A stretch of 64,000 nucleotides of DNA from Pinibacter soli (GCF_029961145.1 NZ_JASBRG010000007.1:1814173-1878172); one strand, 5' to 3'; positions 1-9,383 are shown, counted from the first letter of the stretch. Program-made: numbers and translations. Notes: generated by a model from the letters alone, not told the origin.

Positions 1-813
1 GTGTGTAACATTTTTCCAGAAATCATCTCCGTATTTTTCTCTGCCATACGCCGTAAGCATGTAGCCAAGTGCATAATGATCCGGCACAAAATCGCGGAAA
101 GAACCGTTCCTTAATTTCATCCACGAATAATTCTTTTGCTCCTGCCATAGCGAACGGTAAGCATTGAAAAAGTACGGTAGTCTTCCCCTGCCCTGAAGGC
201 TCGTTTGTGTTTCATTAAACACGGCGTCGCCCTCCCAGAACCAGTTTGGCACTACGAGGCTATTCGCAAGTTCCTGTCCCTGCTGGCCAAATAAAATGCG
301 GAAGACCTTCGACAATCCGACATTAAAATTGTTGTATTGCTCCACGTGTCTGAATTCATGTATCGCCAACTGATCCACCCATGGCAAGCTTCCCAGCTCA
401 AAACTATTTTGCGAAGGTGTCATATAAAACTCGCTTCGATATGGCCCAAGCTGAACAAAGGCGTTTGAAATCAAAGATTGATTTTGCAAAACAATACTCA
501 CTGGCTTATATCGGTCGCCTATTGTTTTCGCAATTGATGGCTGAAAACAAGCCACAACATTTGCCACACGTTGCGCGACGCTGTCGAGACCTACCGGATA
601 AATAACACGGGCAGTTTTATTATTTACCTGCCGCCACTGCATTGAAGAAGGATTGCCACCAAAAACCTGGGCCAGAAGGTTATTTGCAATCAACAAGAGT
701 AGAACGGCGTTCAATATGAGAATCTTCTTAAATTTCTTGGGACGAACAGTAGAACAGTGAGCGACCTTTGTTGCGTCCGCCGAAGGCGGATCAACAGTAG
801 TAATGCTATTCAT
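1..813 (-). CDS. Gluzincin-like metallopeptidase, C-terminus cut by window edge
   Basis: An open frame runs without a stop from the ATG at 813 to base 1 (271 codons seen), so the gene continues beyond the window. A hydrophobic stretch at residues 31-49 ending in LLAQ looks like a signal peptide or anchor, preceded by an unusually long basic N-terminus. HEFRH at 152-156 fits a zinc-binding HExxH motif. WFWEGDA, with Glu194 about 40 residues later, fits the third ligand of gluzincin peptidases. In Bacteroidota such domains often precede TolB/PD40-type propellers, but that part is not visible here. The N-terminal codons contain the palindrome TCCGCCGAAGGCGGA (776-790). An in-frame ATG, GTG or TTG between this start and the hydrophobic core was not seen. 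Exact family is uncertain. Confidence 0.75.
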   Translation of the reverse strand, partial: MNSITTVDPPSADATKVAHCSTVRPKKFKKILILNAVLLLLIANNLLAQVFGGNPSSMQWRQVNNKTARVIYPVGLDSVAQRVANVVACFQPSIAKTIGDRYKPVSIVLQNQSLISNAFVQLGPYRSEFYMTPSQNSFELGSLPWVDQLAIHEFRHVEQYNNFNVGLSKVFRILFGQQGQELANSLVVPNWFWEGDAVFNETQTSLQGRGRLPYFFNAYRSLWQEQKNYSWMKLRNGSFRDFVPDHYALGYMLTAYGREKYGDDFWKNVTH

Positions 814-900
814 CGATGTGTTATAATTCTTTGTCAACCTACTATCAATTTGGGTTACAAAATAGGGATTGACATTGAATAACATGCAATTGAAGCATAG

Positions 901-1040
901 AAAATGTGAGAATTTGAAAATTTGAAAATTCATTCTGAGCGGCTTATCACTTTTAGAGCAAATACTCCCAATACCCCGGAGTAAATAAAAAAAATTCGAA
1001 GGCTCACCAAAGCATTTTCAAATTTTCAAATTTTCAAATT
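901..1040. repeat. Intergenic inverted repeat, AATTTGAAA word family (copy A1)
   Basis: The left arm at 911-930 is made of AATTTGAAA words. The right arm at about 1014-1040 is its reverse complement, made of TTTTCAAAT words. About 80 bases of non-repetitive sequence separate the arms. It fills the gap between the divergent peptidase and acetyltransferase genes. Related copies are at 1566-1722, 35916-36144 and 38272-38471. Confidence 0.8.
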
Positions 1041-1066
1041 GACAGCTAACATTGTAATTTGCATAC

Positions 1067-1567
1067 ATGGAAGACACGCTCGTTATTCGTTCCGCGGACA
1101 TTGAAGATGTTAATGCTATTGGTTTCCTCGCTTACCAAACATGGCCCTCCACTTACAAGGAGATTCTCACGCTTGATCAATTGCAATACATGCTACAAAT
1201 GATGTACAGTCCGGCCGCACTTCAGGAACAAATGCTGCAAAAGCACCATCACTTCTATATCGCAGAAATCGACGAAAATGAGGTAGGGTTTACTTCATAT
1301 TCAGAAACAGAGCCTGACACTTTCAAAATTCACAAAATATATGTACTGCCCGGTCTGCAAGGCAAAGGTGTTGGCAAGGCGTTGATGGATACGATTATTG
1401 AAGAAGGAAGAGAACACGGCGCAAAAAAAATCCAGCTAAATGTAAATCGTAACAACAAAGCCATCAGCTTCTACGAACGCAGCGGTTTTAAAATCATCAA
1501 AGAAGAAAATATTGATATCGGGAATGGATATTTTATGAACGATTTCGTGATGGAAAAAGACATTTAA
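1067..1567 (+). CDS. GNAT family N-acetyltransferase
   Basis: The 166-residue protein has the size and layout of a single GNAT domain, which transfers an acetyl group from acetyl-CoA to an amine. The acetyl-CoA binding motif A reads QGKGVGKAL at 98-106. The motif B region follows with N130 and KAISFYERSGF at 131-141, the usual Asn and Tyr context of the family. The ATG at 1067 is the only good start. It lies just after the right arm of a repeat. No neighbour points to a substrate. It stands alone between repeat elements, so only the fold and cofactor can be assigned. Confidence 0.9.
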   Translation: MEDTLVIRSADIEDVNAIGFLAYQTWPSTYKEILTLDQLQYMLQMMYSPAALQEQMLQKHHHFYIAEIDENEVGFTSYSETEPDTFKIHKIYVLPGLQGKGVGKALMDTIIEEGREHGAKKIQLNVNRNNKAISFYERSGFKIIKEENIDIGNGYFMNDFVMEKDI

Positions 1568-1722
1568 TTTGAAAATGTGGTAATGTGGTAATTTGAAAAT
1601 TCGCTGAGTGCACCATTCATTACAAAACATCTATTCTCTAAACCTTGGAGATTTTAGTCACGCACTTCTGGAGCCAGCACTCAAAGCATTTTCAAATTAC
1701 CATATTTTCAAATTTTCAAATT
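1566..1722. repeat. Intergenic inverted repeat, AATTTGAAA word family (copy A2)
   Basis: The left arm (1566-1602) begins inside the acetyltransferase stop codon and has GAAAATGTGG and AATTTGAAAATT words. The right arm (1687-1722) reads as their reverse complement. About 85 bases lie between. It sits between two convergent genes, where it could also act as a bidirectional transcription barrier (inference). Confidence 0.75.
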
Positions 1723-1730
1723 GGTTGCTG

Positions 1731-2534
1731 CTAGCCGGCAACCACCGGCTCATCCACCACCGGAGCCCCCATTGCAGCGGCTTTCATCCTGTGAGCGGTT
1801 TCGTGACCAAGGTATCGTTCTATCATTCTTTCCATTAAATAGATCAATGGCGTTAAAACAATTGCCATGGTGAATTTGTAGGTGTAGTTCACTATACATA
1901 TCGCCAGCACCAACTGCCAGCTCCAGTTATTACCAATTTTAAAAGCAATGAACAAAACGATAAAACTATCTACGAACTGTGAGATAACGGTCGAACCGGT
2001 TGCTCTTAACCAGATCCATTTATCTCCTGTTGCTCTTTTGATACGGTGAAACACCGTCACGTCAACAATCTGACTCACAAGAAATGCGCACAAACTTCCG
2101 AGAATGATCCACATACCCTGTCCGAAAATTGCATTAAAAGCGCCCTGCATATCCGGCACGCCTTGGTCCTGCTTGCTCCCCAGCCAAAAATTTGCGCCCG
2201 GCAAATGGATCGCGAAATAAAACATAACAAATGCATAGCTGATCAACGCAACAGCTATGTAAGAAATTCTTCTGACTGCTTTGGGGCCGTAATATTCATT
2301 CACAATATCTGTCAGCACAAATTCAAGTGGCCACAGTATAACGCCACAGGTCAGGTTAAATGACAATCCGGATTGCCCAAACAATGTAAAAGATGAAGGC
2401 TTCATGCCCAGAAAGCTTTCCAGTGAAAATATCTTTCCACCTATACATTCTGCTATCAGGGCATTTGCAACAAAAAACGCGGCAAAAGCTACGAACAGTT
2501 TGGTAGGTTTATCTTTAAGTATCTGGTGTATCAT
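1731..2534 (-). CDS. yhhQ: Queuosine precursor transporter (YhhQ/QPT family)
   Basis: This 267-residue polytopic membrane protein matches the YhhQ (DUF165, Vut_1) family, which imports queuosine precursors such as preQ0/preQ1 for tRNA modification. Family hallmarks seen are the DIVNEYYG motif after the third hydrophobic segment and RATGSTVISQFVDS near residue 180. Six or so hydrophobic segments are visible. The C-terminal tail of about 30 residues (ending PVVDEPVVAG) is variable and probably cytosolic. No queuosine biosynthesis genes are adjacent. Function is by family, not by context. Confidence 0.9.
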   Translation of the reverse strand: MIHQILKDKPTKLFVAFAAFFVANALIAECIGGKIFSLESFLGMKPSSFTLFGQSGLSFNLTCGVILWPLEFVLTDIVNEYYGPKAVRRISYIAVALISYAFVMFYFAIHLPGANFWLGSKQDQGVPDMQGAFNAIFGQGMWIILGSLCAFLVSQIVDVTVFHRIKRATGDKWIWLRATGSTVISQFVDSFIVLFIAFKIGNNWSWQLVLAICIVNYTYKFTMAIVLTPLIYLMERMIERYLGHETAHRMKAAAMGAPVVDEPVVAG

Positions 2535-2536
2535 GA

Positions 2537-2636
2537 GTGAGTTATAAGTTATACGTTATAAGTATAAGTATAAGTTTCGGTTTTAAGCTGTCAAAAAGAC
2601 CATCCCACTTAAAACTTATAACTTACCACTTACTAC
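2537..2636. repeat. Intergenic inverted repeat, TTATAAGTATAAG word family
   Basis: The left arm at about 2540-2575 is a run of TTATAAGT and ATAAGTATAAG words. The right arm at 2608-2636 reads ACTTATAACTTACC. It occupies the 80-base gap between two same-strand genes and overlaps the 3' end of the downstream-encoded small membrane protein. Confidence 0.7.
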
Positions 2637-2897
2637 TAAATAGATCTGTAAAATAAAGAAAAGTCCGTTTATCAAAAGCAACCAGCGGGGTAATACGTTT
2701 TGCTTTTTGAAAAGCAGGAGTAATATTACCCAAACATTCACCACAGCGTTTGTCACAAAAGAGAGTATATATCCCGGAATTGCCAGTGCATTTTTAAAAT
2801 TGCCATCCGGTAAAAAATGGAAATATTTAGTAAGTATCAACAACAAAAGGCAAAGATTGAAGATAAAAGCAACTTTTGCCAATAACGAGATCTTCAT
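2616..2897 (-). CDS. Small three-helix membrane protein, function unknown
   Basis: I do not recognise this 93-residue protein. It shows three hydrophobic segments at about 4-24, 40-63 and 70-90. The last carries an aromatic-rich stretch and the protein ends VVSGKL. There is no signal peptidase site, so it is likely an inner-membrane protein. It lies upstream of yhhQ on the same strand, but the intervening inverted repeat argues against tight coupling. Hydrophobicity pattern and absence of a competing frame support a real gene. Confidence 0.6.
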   Translation of the reverse strand: MKISLLAKVAFIFNLCLLLLILTKYFHFLPDGNFKNALAIPGYILSFVTNAVVNVWVILLLLFKKQNVLPRWLLLINGLFFILQIYLVVSGKL

Positions 2898-2921
2898 AAT
2901 GGGCGTGAAGATAGCAAGGGT

Positions 2922-3004
2922 TCAGGAATTAGGAGTTAGAAATTAGCTGGATATGATTGCATTTTCCCCTCTAATTCCTAATTCCTGCTTTCTAATTCCT
3001 AATC
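2922..3004. repeat. Intergenic inverted repeat, GGAATTAGGAGTTAG word family
   Basis: The left arm (2922-2946) reads GGAATTAGGAGTTAGAAATT. The right arm (2970-3004) has CTAATTCCTAATTCCTG and a further CTAATTCCTAATCC. It lies between the divergent small membrane protein and yfhO. Single-arm pieces of the same word occur at 47670-47690 and 58272-58285. Confidence 0.75.
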
Positions 3005-3057
3005 CTTCATAAGAATCAGTAAAATAGTTTATTTTGCCAACCAAAATTTTTTTAGCA

Positions 3058-5706
3058 ATGCAACCAACCTGGCTTAAGAAGGTTCTACCTCACGTAATAG
3101 CAATATTGGTCTTTCTTGTTATTACCCTTATTTATTGCAGACCGGCTCTTGAAAGTGGAGTGACAATGGTACAGTATGACAATACCGGCGTTGAAGGAAT
3201 GACACATCAGATAAAAGAGCATCAAAAAGCCACCGGTGTTGCACCGCTCTGGAATACGAATGCATTTAGCGGAATGCCGAACTTTAATATTTTATATCCG
3301 CTGCCTACATCTCCATTAAATGTAATAGACAGTGCAATGCATTTGTGGCTGCCACAGCCAATGAGCTTCTTTTTCCTGGCTTGCGTTTGCTTTTACATAC
3401 TCTGTTTGTGCGTCGGGATCCGGCAAGCCGGTGTTGCTATTATTGGTAGCATTGCTTTTGCGTATTGCACCTACGATCCTATTATTGTTGCAGCTGGGCA
3501 CACAACCAAGATGCTGGCCATGGCATATATGCCGGCATTGTTAGGAGGTGTTCTTTTATTATATCGAAAAAAATACATTGCCGGTTTCGTTTTAACTACA
3601 TTGTTTACGGCGTTGCATCTAGCGCAAAACCACCAACAGATAAGTTATTACATCTTTATCGTTATTGCGATAGCATCATTGAGCTTTATTATTTTCTCTG
3701 TTAGAAAAGGAGAAGTAAAACCAATGTTGAAATCACTTGGTCTTATTGCCATTGCAGGTTTGCTTGGTCTTGCCGCTAACTCCTGTAACCTGTTGACCAT
3801 TGCAGATTATACAAAAGATACAAAGAGAGGCGGCGTATTGGTAATGGACCAAAAAGGTGAAGCTTCGCATAAAAGCGAGGGCCTTACTTCTGAATACGCC
3901 TTCATGTGGAGCTATGGCAAAATGGAAACATTCTCTTTAATGTTTCCGGCGATTCAAGGTTATGGTTTCCACTACGCTCAAAAAGATGGCGACCAGTGGA
4001 TGTTCCCAAAACTGGACGAGAATTCAAAAACAGCCAAATATTTTTCTGAAAAATTAAATGTCCCGGAAGATCAGGCTACGAACTATGCTGTTTCAATGAG
4101 CCAAAGTCTTTACTGGGGACCGCAACCATCTACTGATGGTCCTGTCTTTTTAGGTGCAGTGGTTTGTGTTCTGTTTATCATTAGCATGTTCTTTATTGAC
4201 AAAGAATACAAATGGTGGCTCCTCGCTGCGAGCCTTGTTGCAATTGTAATGGCATGGGGCAACAATTTTGCAGCTATTAATGATATTCTGTTTAAGTATT
4301 TGCCCTTGTACAATAAGTTCCGTGCGCCATCCATGACGCTCGTTATTCCGCAATTATTATTCCCGTTGGGTGCCGTTTTAGGCATTCAGCAAATCTTAGC
4401 TGCTACTGACGAAAAAGCGACATGGAACAAAATCAAAAATGCTGCGTATGTAACAGGCGCCATTTTTGTAATTGTTGGCGGGTTTTATTTTACAAGCGAT
4501 TTCAGTAAAGAAAATAAAGAAAGAAAAGCGGCATTTGTAGATATGCTGAAAACTGATTCCACACATATGCAAGCCGCATACAACGCATTGAATCAGAAAT
4601 ACCAGCCTAAAACAGATAACCAGCTTTTTGAGCAGCTCATGCTTAATACAGGAGGAAAAGAAGATATAGCAAGTGGCGTGGTGAGAGCTGTTCGCGAAGA
4701 CAGAGCGAATTTCCTGAAGAAAGATATTTTGATCGCGTTGGTATATTCATTGCTCGTATTTGGATTGCTGTATGCATTCATAACAAAGAAAGTAAACTGC
4801 ACCGTTCTACTTGTTGGTATTGGATTAGTGATGGCTATTGAGTTGTTTACTATCAACACTAAGTATTTAAACAATTACAACTTCGATTCTAAGGAAAAAT
4901 TCCAGGAAGATGCATTTCCTTTAACCGATGCTGATAAAGCGATCTTACAGGATAAAGATCCTGATTACAGAGTTTTAAACCTTGCAGAACGTGCAGATCC
5001 TTTCCAGGATGCAAAACCATCTTATTACCACAAATCAGTGGGAGGTTACCATGCTGCTAAACTTAGCATTTACGATGATCTGGTTAGCTATCAATTATCA
5101 GGCAAATTGAATCCATCGGTTTTGAATATGCTGAATACAAAATATTTGATTCAGTCAAATCCGCAAACCAACAAACCGATTGCGATTCCAAATCCGGAAG
5201 CGCTTGGCAACGCGTGGTTCGTGAAAGCCGTTCAGTTTGTAAATGGACCTGCACAGGAAATGAAAGCGCTTGATCAGTTTTCACCTAAAGACACGGCGAT
5301 CGTAGATGAGAAATACAAGCAAGTAGTAAATGGACAATTTACATTTGACAGTACTGCGTCTATCAAACTCACCAAGTTTGACAACGATGCCATCACTTAC
5401 GAAAGCAACGCTGCGACTGCACAACTGGCGATATTCAGTGAAATATACTACAAAGACTGGAACGCATATGTAGACGGCAAAAAGACTGACGTAATCAAAG
5501 CCAACTATGTATTGCGCGGAATGATCGTGCCTGCAGGCAAACATACTATCGACTTTAAATTCGAGCCTAAAGTATATTTAAGAAGCTTTACAATAGATAC
5601 AATAGCAGGTTGGTTAATTTCCATACTGGCGCTTGGCTGGTTGGTAAAAGAATTTTTGAACAGTAGAAAATCAACGCAACCGGCACCGGCGCAAAAGAAG
5701 GCTTAG
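3058..5706 (+). CDS. yfhO: YfhO family polytopic membrane protein (putative GT-C glycosyltransferase)
   Basis: About 880 residues with a dozen or so membrane-spanning segments and a large C-terminal extracytoplasmic part with one final helix before a short basic tail. Overall layout and motifs such as YDNTGVEGMTHQIKEH near the N-terminus and YFKDWxAYVDG-like FSEIYYKDWNAYVDG near the C-terminus are those of the YfhO family. YfhO proteins are regarded as GT-C-type enzymes that transfer sugars from undecaprenyl-phosphate carriers to envelope polymers. I chose ATG 3058 over an in-frame TTG at 3034. The two glycosyltransferase genes follow at once (2-base gap, then 1-base overlap), so the three form an operon for surface glycan decoration. 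Substrate unknown. Confidence 0.85.
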   Translation: MQPTWLKKVLPHVIAILVFLVITLIYCRPALESGVTMVQYDNTGVEGMTHQIKEHQKATGVAPLWNTNAFSGMPNFNILYPLPTSPLNVIDSAMHLWLPQPMSFFFLACVCFYILCLCVGIRQAGVAIIGSIAFAYCTYDPIIVAAGHTTKMLAMAYMPALLGGVLLLYRKKYIAGFVLTTLFTALHLAQNHQQISYYIFIVIAIASLSFIIFSVRKGEVKPMLKSLGLIAIAGLLGLAANSCNLLTIADYTKDTKRGGVLVMDQKGEASHKSEGLTSEYAFMWSYGKMETFSLMFPAIQGYGFHYAQKDGDQWMFPKLDENSKTAKYFSEKLNVPEDQATNYAVSMSQSLYWGPQPSTDGPVFLGAVVCVLFIISMFFIDKEYKWWLLAASLVAIVMAWGNNFAAINDILFKYLPLYNKFRAPSMTLVIPQLLFPLGAVLGIQQILAATDEKATWNKIKNAAYVTGAIFVIVGGFYFTSDFSKENKERKAAFVDMLKTDSTHMQAAYNALNQKYQPKTDNQLFEQLMLNTGGKEDIASGVVRAVREDRANFLKKDILIALVYSLLVFGLLYAFITKKVNCTVLLVGIGLVMAIELFTINTKYLNNYNFDSKEKFQEDAFPLTDADKAILQDKDPDYRVLNLAERADPFQDAKPSYYHKSVGGYHAAKLSIYDDLVSYQLSGKLNPSVLNMLNTKYLIQSNPQTNKPIAIPNPEALGNAWFVKAVQFVNGPAQEMKALDQFSPKDTAIVDEKYKQVVNGQFTFDSTASIKLTKFDNDAITYESNAATAQLAIFSEIYYKDWNAYVDGKKTDVIKANYVLRGMIVPAGKHTIDFKFEPKVYLRSFTIDTIAGWLISILALGWLVKEFLNSRKSTQPAPAQKKA

Positions 5707-5708
5707 TA

Positions 5709-6722
5709 ATGACAGATCTATCGATCATATTTGTAAATTATAAATCGGCCGGATTATTAATTGATTGCCTGGATAGTATTTATAAAGAAACGACGGGCAT
5801 TTCCTTCGAAATAATTGTAGTAGACAATAACTCTGAAGATAATAGTCAGGAAAAAGTAACCAGGTTGTATCCAAATTTAAAATGGATACAACTTGATTAC
5901 AATGCCGGCTTTGCCCGCGGCAATAACGCCGGCATTCCACATGCTACCGGACGAAACATTCTTCTCTTAAATACCGATACTATTATCCAGGAAAATGCCT
6001 TGTACAAAACAGTAGCGCTGTTTGAAGAGCATAAGGAATATGTTGCGTGTGGTGTTCAATTGCTGAATACAGACGGCACACATCAGATATCCGGAGCGCA
6101 TGTTATGAAAGGCGGTTTGAATACACTGCTTCCACTGCCTTATCTAGGCTCGTTTGTAAGATACTGGGGCTATAAACTCAATGCCAAAATTCCGAGCGTA
6201 ACAACTGTTGCCGCCATTACTGATGTAGACTGGGTGATCGGTGCTTTTGTTATGGTAAGAAAAGATGTTCTCTCGAATTCAGGCTTACTCGATCCCGATT
6301 TTTTCATGTACGCAGAAGAAATAGAATGGTGCGCAAGATTAAAGAAACAGGGCAAGCTTTGCTTGTTTGAAGAACCGAAAGTTATTCATATCGGGGGCGG
6401 TACGAGCAGTGATTTCTATGATGAAAAGGAATGGAACAATGGCAAAAATTTGTGGAACCGTCGCGGCCGCCAGGTAATTGTGTCGACGCAACTACGCATC
6501 CGCAAAGAGTTTGGCATTGGTTGGTTCCTTGTGCTTACATTCTTTTATGTGATTGATGTGCCTGTTTTCTTATTTGGATTAATTATTGAAAAATTATTCA
6601 AGGGAAAGGAAGCCCGGTACAGCTGGCAAAATTTTATTGAATACACTAAAAACATTGGCGTGTTGCTAGGGTACTTTTTCAAAATGCTACGCAACAAACC
6701 TTTTTTTTATAAAGTGAAGTAA
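5709..6722 (+). CDS. Family 2 glycosyltransferase (WbbL-like)
   Basis: 337 residues with an N-terminal GT-A fold: the nucleotide-sugar region VVDNNSEDNS at 38-46 and the metal-binding motif NTDT at 88-91. The segment DVDWVIGAFVMVRKDV and the FMYAEEIEWCARLK stretch around residue 200 are typical of WbbL/rhamnosyltransferase-type GT2 enzymes. A hydrophobic stretch at about 270-295 suggests membrane attachment. Second gene of the yfhO operon. Sugar and acceptor cannot be read from the sequence. Confidence 0.9.
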   Translation: MTDLSIIFVNYKSAGLLIDCLDSIYKETTGISFEIIVVDNNSEDNSQEKVTRLYPNLKWIQLDYNAGFARGNNAGIPHATGRNILLLNTDTIIQENALYKTVALFEEHKEYVACGVQLLNTDGTHQISGAHVMKGGLNTLLPLPYLGSFVRYWGYKLNAKIPSVTTVAAITDVDWVIGAFVMVRKDVLSNSGLLDPDFFMYAEEIEWCARLKKQGKLCLFEEPKVIHIGGGTSSDFYDEKEWNNGKNLWNRRGRQVIVSTQLRIRKEFGIGWFLVLTFFYVIDVPVFLFGLIIEKLFKGKEARYSWQNFIEYTKNIGVLLGYFFKMLRNKPFFYKVK

Positions 6723-7579
6723 TGCAACTATCTATCATCATTATCAACTACAATACTTTTACGTTAACGTGTAATTGTATCCGTTCCATACACGAAAAGC
6801 TAACGGGTCTTTCTTATGAAATTGTATTGGTAGATAATGCATCCGTTGAGCGAGATCCAACTGAATTTAAGGCACAGTTTCCTGATATTGTTTTGGTGGC
6901 CAGCAAAGAAAACACCGGCTTTACAGGGGGTAATAATATTGGATTAAAGCACGCTTCAGGTGAGTACATCCTTTTACTCAATAGTGACACAGAACTCATC
7001 AACAACGCGCCTAAAATCACTTACGATTATTTGATCGAACATCCGGATACCGGCATGACCACTTGCCAGCTGTTGTATCCTGATGGAAGAAAGCAATACA
7101 ATGCCCGCCGGTTTCGCACTATTGGCTGGGAGCTCCTCGAAATCTTTCCGTTGTACAAACTAATGCCGAAGGAAAAAAGGGAATCTTTAATGCTGCACCA
7201 TTACTTCGATCATGAGAGAGAGATGGATTGTGATTGGGTGTGGGGCACATACATGATGTTTCCTAAAAGAATAATCGATCAACTTCCCAATAAAGAACTT
7301 TCAAACATTTTCTTCATGTATAGTGAAGACACGCTCTGGTGCTGGGAATTCAGGCAATTGGGTTATAAGATTCACTTCTTGCCGCAGGCTAAGGTAATGC
7401 ATATACACAAGGGAAGTTCAAGTAAAGAAAAGCACCTTCAGGTTAGAAAAACGGGCATTAAAAACCATGCAGCTTTCATGCATAAATTTTACCCAAATTG
7501 GCGCTGGTATGTTTTTGCGGCTATTTATTATACTAAACAATATGCAGCACTGACGGCCACAAGACTATTGGGTAAATAG
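6722..7579 (+). CDS. Family 2 glycosyltransferase
   Basis: 285 residues, GT-A fold. The metal-binding motif is NSDT at 87-90. DCDWVWGTYMMFPK and FFMYSEDTLWCWEFR resemble the preceding enzyme, so the two are probably diverged paralogues. Its ATG overlaps the upstream TAA by one base, which means translational coupling. It lacks the long C-terminal hydrophobic part of its neighbour but ends with an aromatic amphipathic tail. It ends only 10 bases from the convergent glycosyltransferase at 7590, and no terminator is visible between them. Confidence 0.9.
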   Translation: MQLSIIIINYNTFTLTCNCIRSIHEKLTGLSYEIVLVDNASVERDPTEFKAQFPDIVLVASKENTGFTGGNNIGLKHASGEYILLLNSDTELINNAPKITYDYLIEHPDTGMTTCQLLYPDGRKQYNARRFRTIGWELLEIFPLYKLMPKEKRESLMLHHYFDHEREMDCDWVWGTYMMFPKRIIDQLPNKELSNIFFMYSEDTLWCWEFRQLGYKIHFLPQAKVMHIHKGSSSKEKHLQVRKTGIKNHAAFMHKFYPNWRWYVFAAIYYTKQYAALTATRLLGK

Positions 7580-7589
7580 TCATTCCATT

Positions 7590-8600
7590 TTATTTCAAAA
7601 CAGGTTTCCTGTACATTTTCTTGAACATAAGGAACAAGCTTCGTCCAAGCGTGCTTCTGTCAATCATAGCTGCGAGCTTAATACTTTGCTCCCTCATCGG
7701 ATCAAATGATTTACGAGGAATTAATCTCTTTGCATACCCCACAAATGTCTCAATAGTATTTTTAACGCTTAATTCAGAGCCTCCATTTTGCCTCGGCGTC
7801 CTTAACAACCGATGGCACATCGCCTTGCATTCGCTTAGTAAAAATGCTTCACCGTTTTCAGCAATCACTTTAGCATACTCAGCTCCGGAGGCTTGAACAT
7901 CCTCAAGATATTTTACAAACCTTTCGAAAGCATCCTGGATCTTTTTATCAGATGATGTAGTAGTTGCGCTTTGATGAATTCTAAAAGAAAAACAATTCTC
8001 TTCTGCCGTTACTTTATAGCCAAGCCTCGTGAGATTCAGCCACAGTTCGTAATCGGCAAACAGCAATCCCGGATAATCAGGAATGCCGCCGAGCTTGTCA
8101 TAATCCGCACTGCGCATCAAAAAGCCTGTTCCAACAATATCAAACTTTTTTGTCATTATGCTCGTCAAAAAAGACTCCGCGTTTTCGACAGCCTGCATTG
8201 GCCTCGCGGATCGTATGACTTTACTTTGAGAGTCGATCAGATTAAAGTGAGTTTGAAACAAACTTGCACCGGGATATTTGCTGATCAGCTTATTCATCAC
8301 TTCGAGGTAATTACTTTCCAGCACATCATCATGCCCGATCAATGTAATATACTCATTTTTGGGAACGGCTACAGCCCTCGCCCAATTTTCTTCAATTGAC
8401 AATGATTTATCGGAACGGTAAATAACGATCCTTGGATCATTCAGGCTTTCAAGCCATTCAGCCGTACCGTCTGTGCTGCAGTTATCAAGTACAATGAAAT
8501 TGAAGTCCGAATACGTTTGCGAAAGAATGCTTTTAGCACACTCCTTTACATATTCTCCGCCATTGCGAACGGGTAGTATGATGCTAAATCTATAATGCAT
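7590..8600 (-). CDS. Family 2 glycosyltransferase
   Basis: 336 residues with a clear GT2 start (FSIILPVRNGGEYVKECAKS) and metal-binding HDDV at 90-93. A middle region with FADYELWLNLTRLG matches the acceptor-side motif of GT2 enzymes. A long helical, basic C-terminal tail follows. It is the last gene of a nine-gene - strand operon (15505 to 7590) with gaps of 0-30 bases. It probably adds a sugar, possibly the branched sugar made upstream, to a surface polysaccharide. Confidence 0.9.
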   Translation of the reverse strand: MHYRFSIILPVRNGGEYVKECAKSILSQTYSDFNFIVLDNCSTDGTAEWLESLNDPRIVIYRSDKSLSIEENWARAVAVPKNEYITLIGHDDVLESNYLEVMNKLISKYPGASLFQTHFNLIDSQSKVIRSARPMQAVENAESFLTSIMTKKFDIVGTGFLMRSADYDKLGGIPDYPGLLFADYELWLNLTRLGYKVTAEENCFSFRIHQSATTTSSDKKIQDAFERFVKYLEDVQASGAEYAKVIAENGEAFLLSECKAMCHRLLRTPRQNGGSELSVKNTIETFVGYAKRLIPRKSFDPMREQSIKLAAMIDRSTLGRSLFLMFKKMYRKPVLK

Positions 8601-8624
8601 GATTCCGTTTCCAAACTAAATAAG

Positions 8625-9353
8625 TTAAACAGACTTTACTTTCTTGATTATTTTATGTAACAAAGTCCTTTGGGAAGCCATTGGATCCTCATTATGTGCT
8701 ATTGTTTTTTCACCTTTGGTTACATGCTCCGGAGCTTTTCTGCGAAGCTTCTCAAAAATCACCATGCTATCATAAAAGTGAATGGCATTTGTAGAACGTG
8801 TAATATCGTTTACTTTAAACTTTTTACTTTCACTATGCCAGGCATACAAAGAGTCAATCAGTTTCTTGGAATACTCAATAAAAGAGCCTCTTCTATGAAG
8901 GCCCCCACCATATTCATACCAGTATGAAGTACATGTATCTTCACACACATAAACGCCGTCGTCTTTCAAATGCTGATATAACGCTTCAAATGTAACAATC
9001 TGTTGTTTCATGGTGTGTCCGCCGTCATCAATGATAAGGTCAGGAGCCGGTATTTGCTTTATAATATCCGATAAAAAATTTTTATCCTCCTGGGATCCGA
9101 TAAATATCGTAACATTTTCCTCTTCAAGTTTTTTGCAATCCGGATTGATATCTACAGCATAGATTTTGACTTTAGAACCAAAATACTTTTTCCAAATCTG
9201 AAAAGAGCCGCCGTGCGAAATACCAATCTCCAAAATAACGAGCTCTTTATCTCTATACTTCTCAAAGTATCGTTCGTAAATTTCAAAGTAGTGGTCAAGC
9301 TTATGAATTAAGTTGCCTGAATGTTCATTAAAAATTTCTCTAAGACTTTTCAT
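8625..9353 (-). CDS. Class I SAM-dependent methyltransferase
   Basis: 242 residues. The SAM-binding glycine motif EIGISHGGS is at 42-50, the acidic ribose-binding position is in AVDIN at 66-70, and DDGGH is at 109-113, followed by a VCEDTC stretch. This pattern is that of the Methyltransf_24 / macrocin-O-methyltransferase-like group that methylates sugars or their natural-product conjugates. In this operon it most likely O-methylates a glycan residue. The substrate is inferred from context only. Confidence 0.85.
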   Translation of the reverse strand: MKSLREIFNEHSGNLIHKLDHYFEIYERYFEKYRDKELVILEIGISHGGSFQIWKKYFGSKVKIYAVDINPDCKKLEEENVTIFIGSQEDKNFLSDIIKQIPAPDLIIDDGGHTMKQQIVTFEALYQHLKDDGVYVCEDTCTSYWYEYGGGLHRRGSFIEYSKKLIDSLYAWHSESKKFKVNDITRSTNAIHFYDSMVIFEKLRRKAPEHVTKGEKTIAHNEDPMASQRTLLHKIIKKVKSV

Positions 9354-9383
9354 GGTTGTATGGTTACTAAATGATCATATTAA

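Noticed and set aside
381-605. A 74-codon + strand frame
   Set aside because: It is antisense to the clear HEFRH peptidase frame on the - strand and has no protein-like features.
1608-1838. A 76-codon + strand frame over the repeat and yhhQ 3' end
   Set aside because: Mostly repeat sequence and antisense to yhhQ.
3034-3057. TTG start extending YfhO by eight residues
   Set aside because: ATG at 3058 gives the normal cytosolic start before the first helix, and the upstream part is AT-rich promoter-like DNA.
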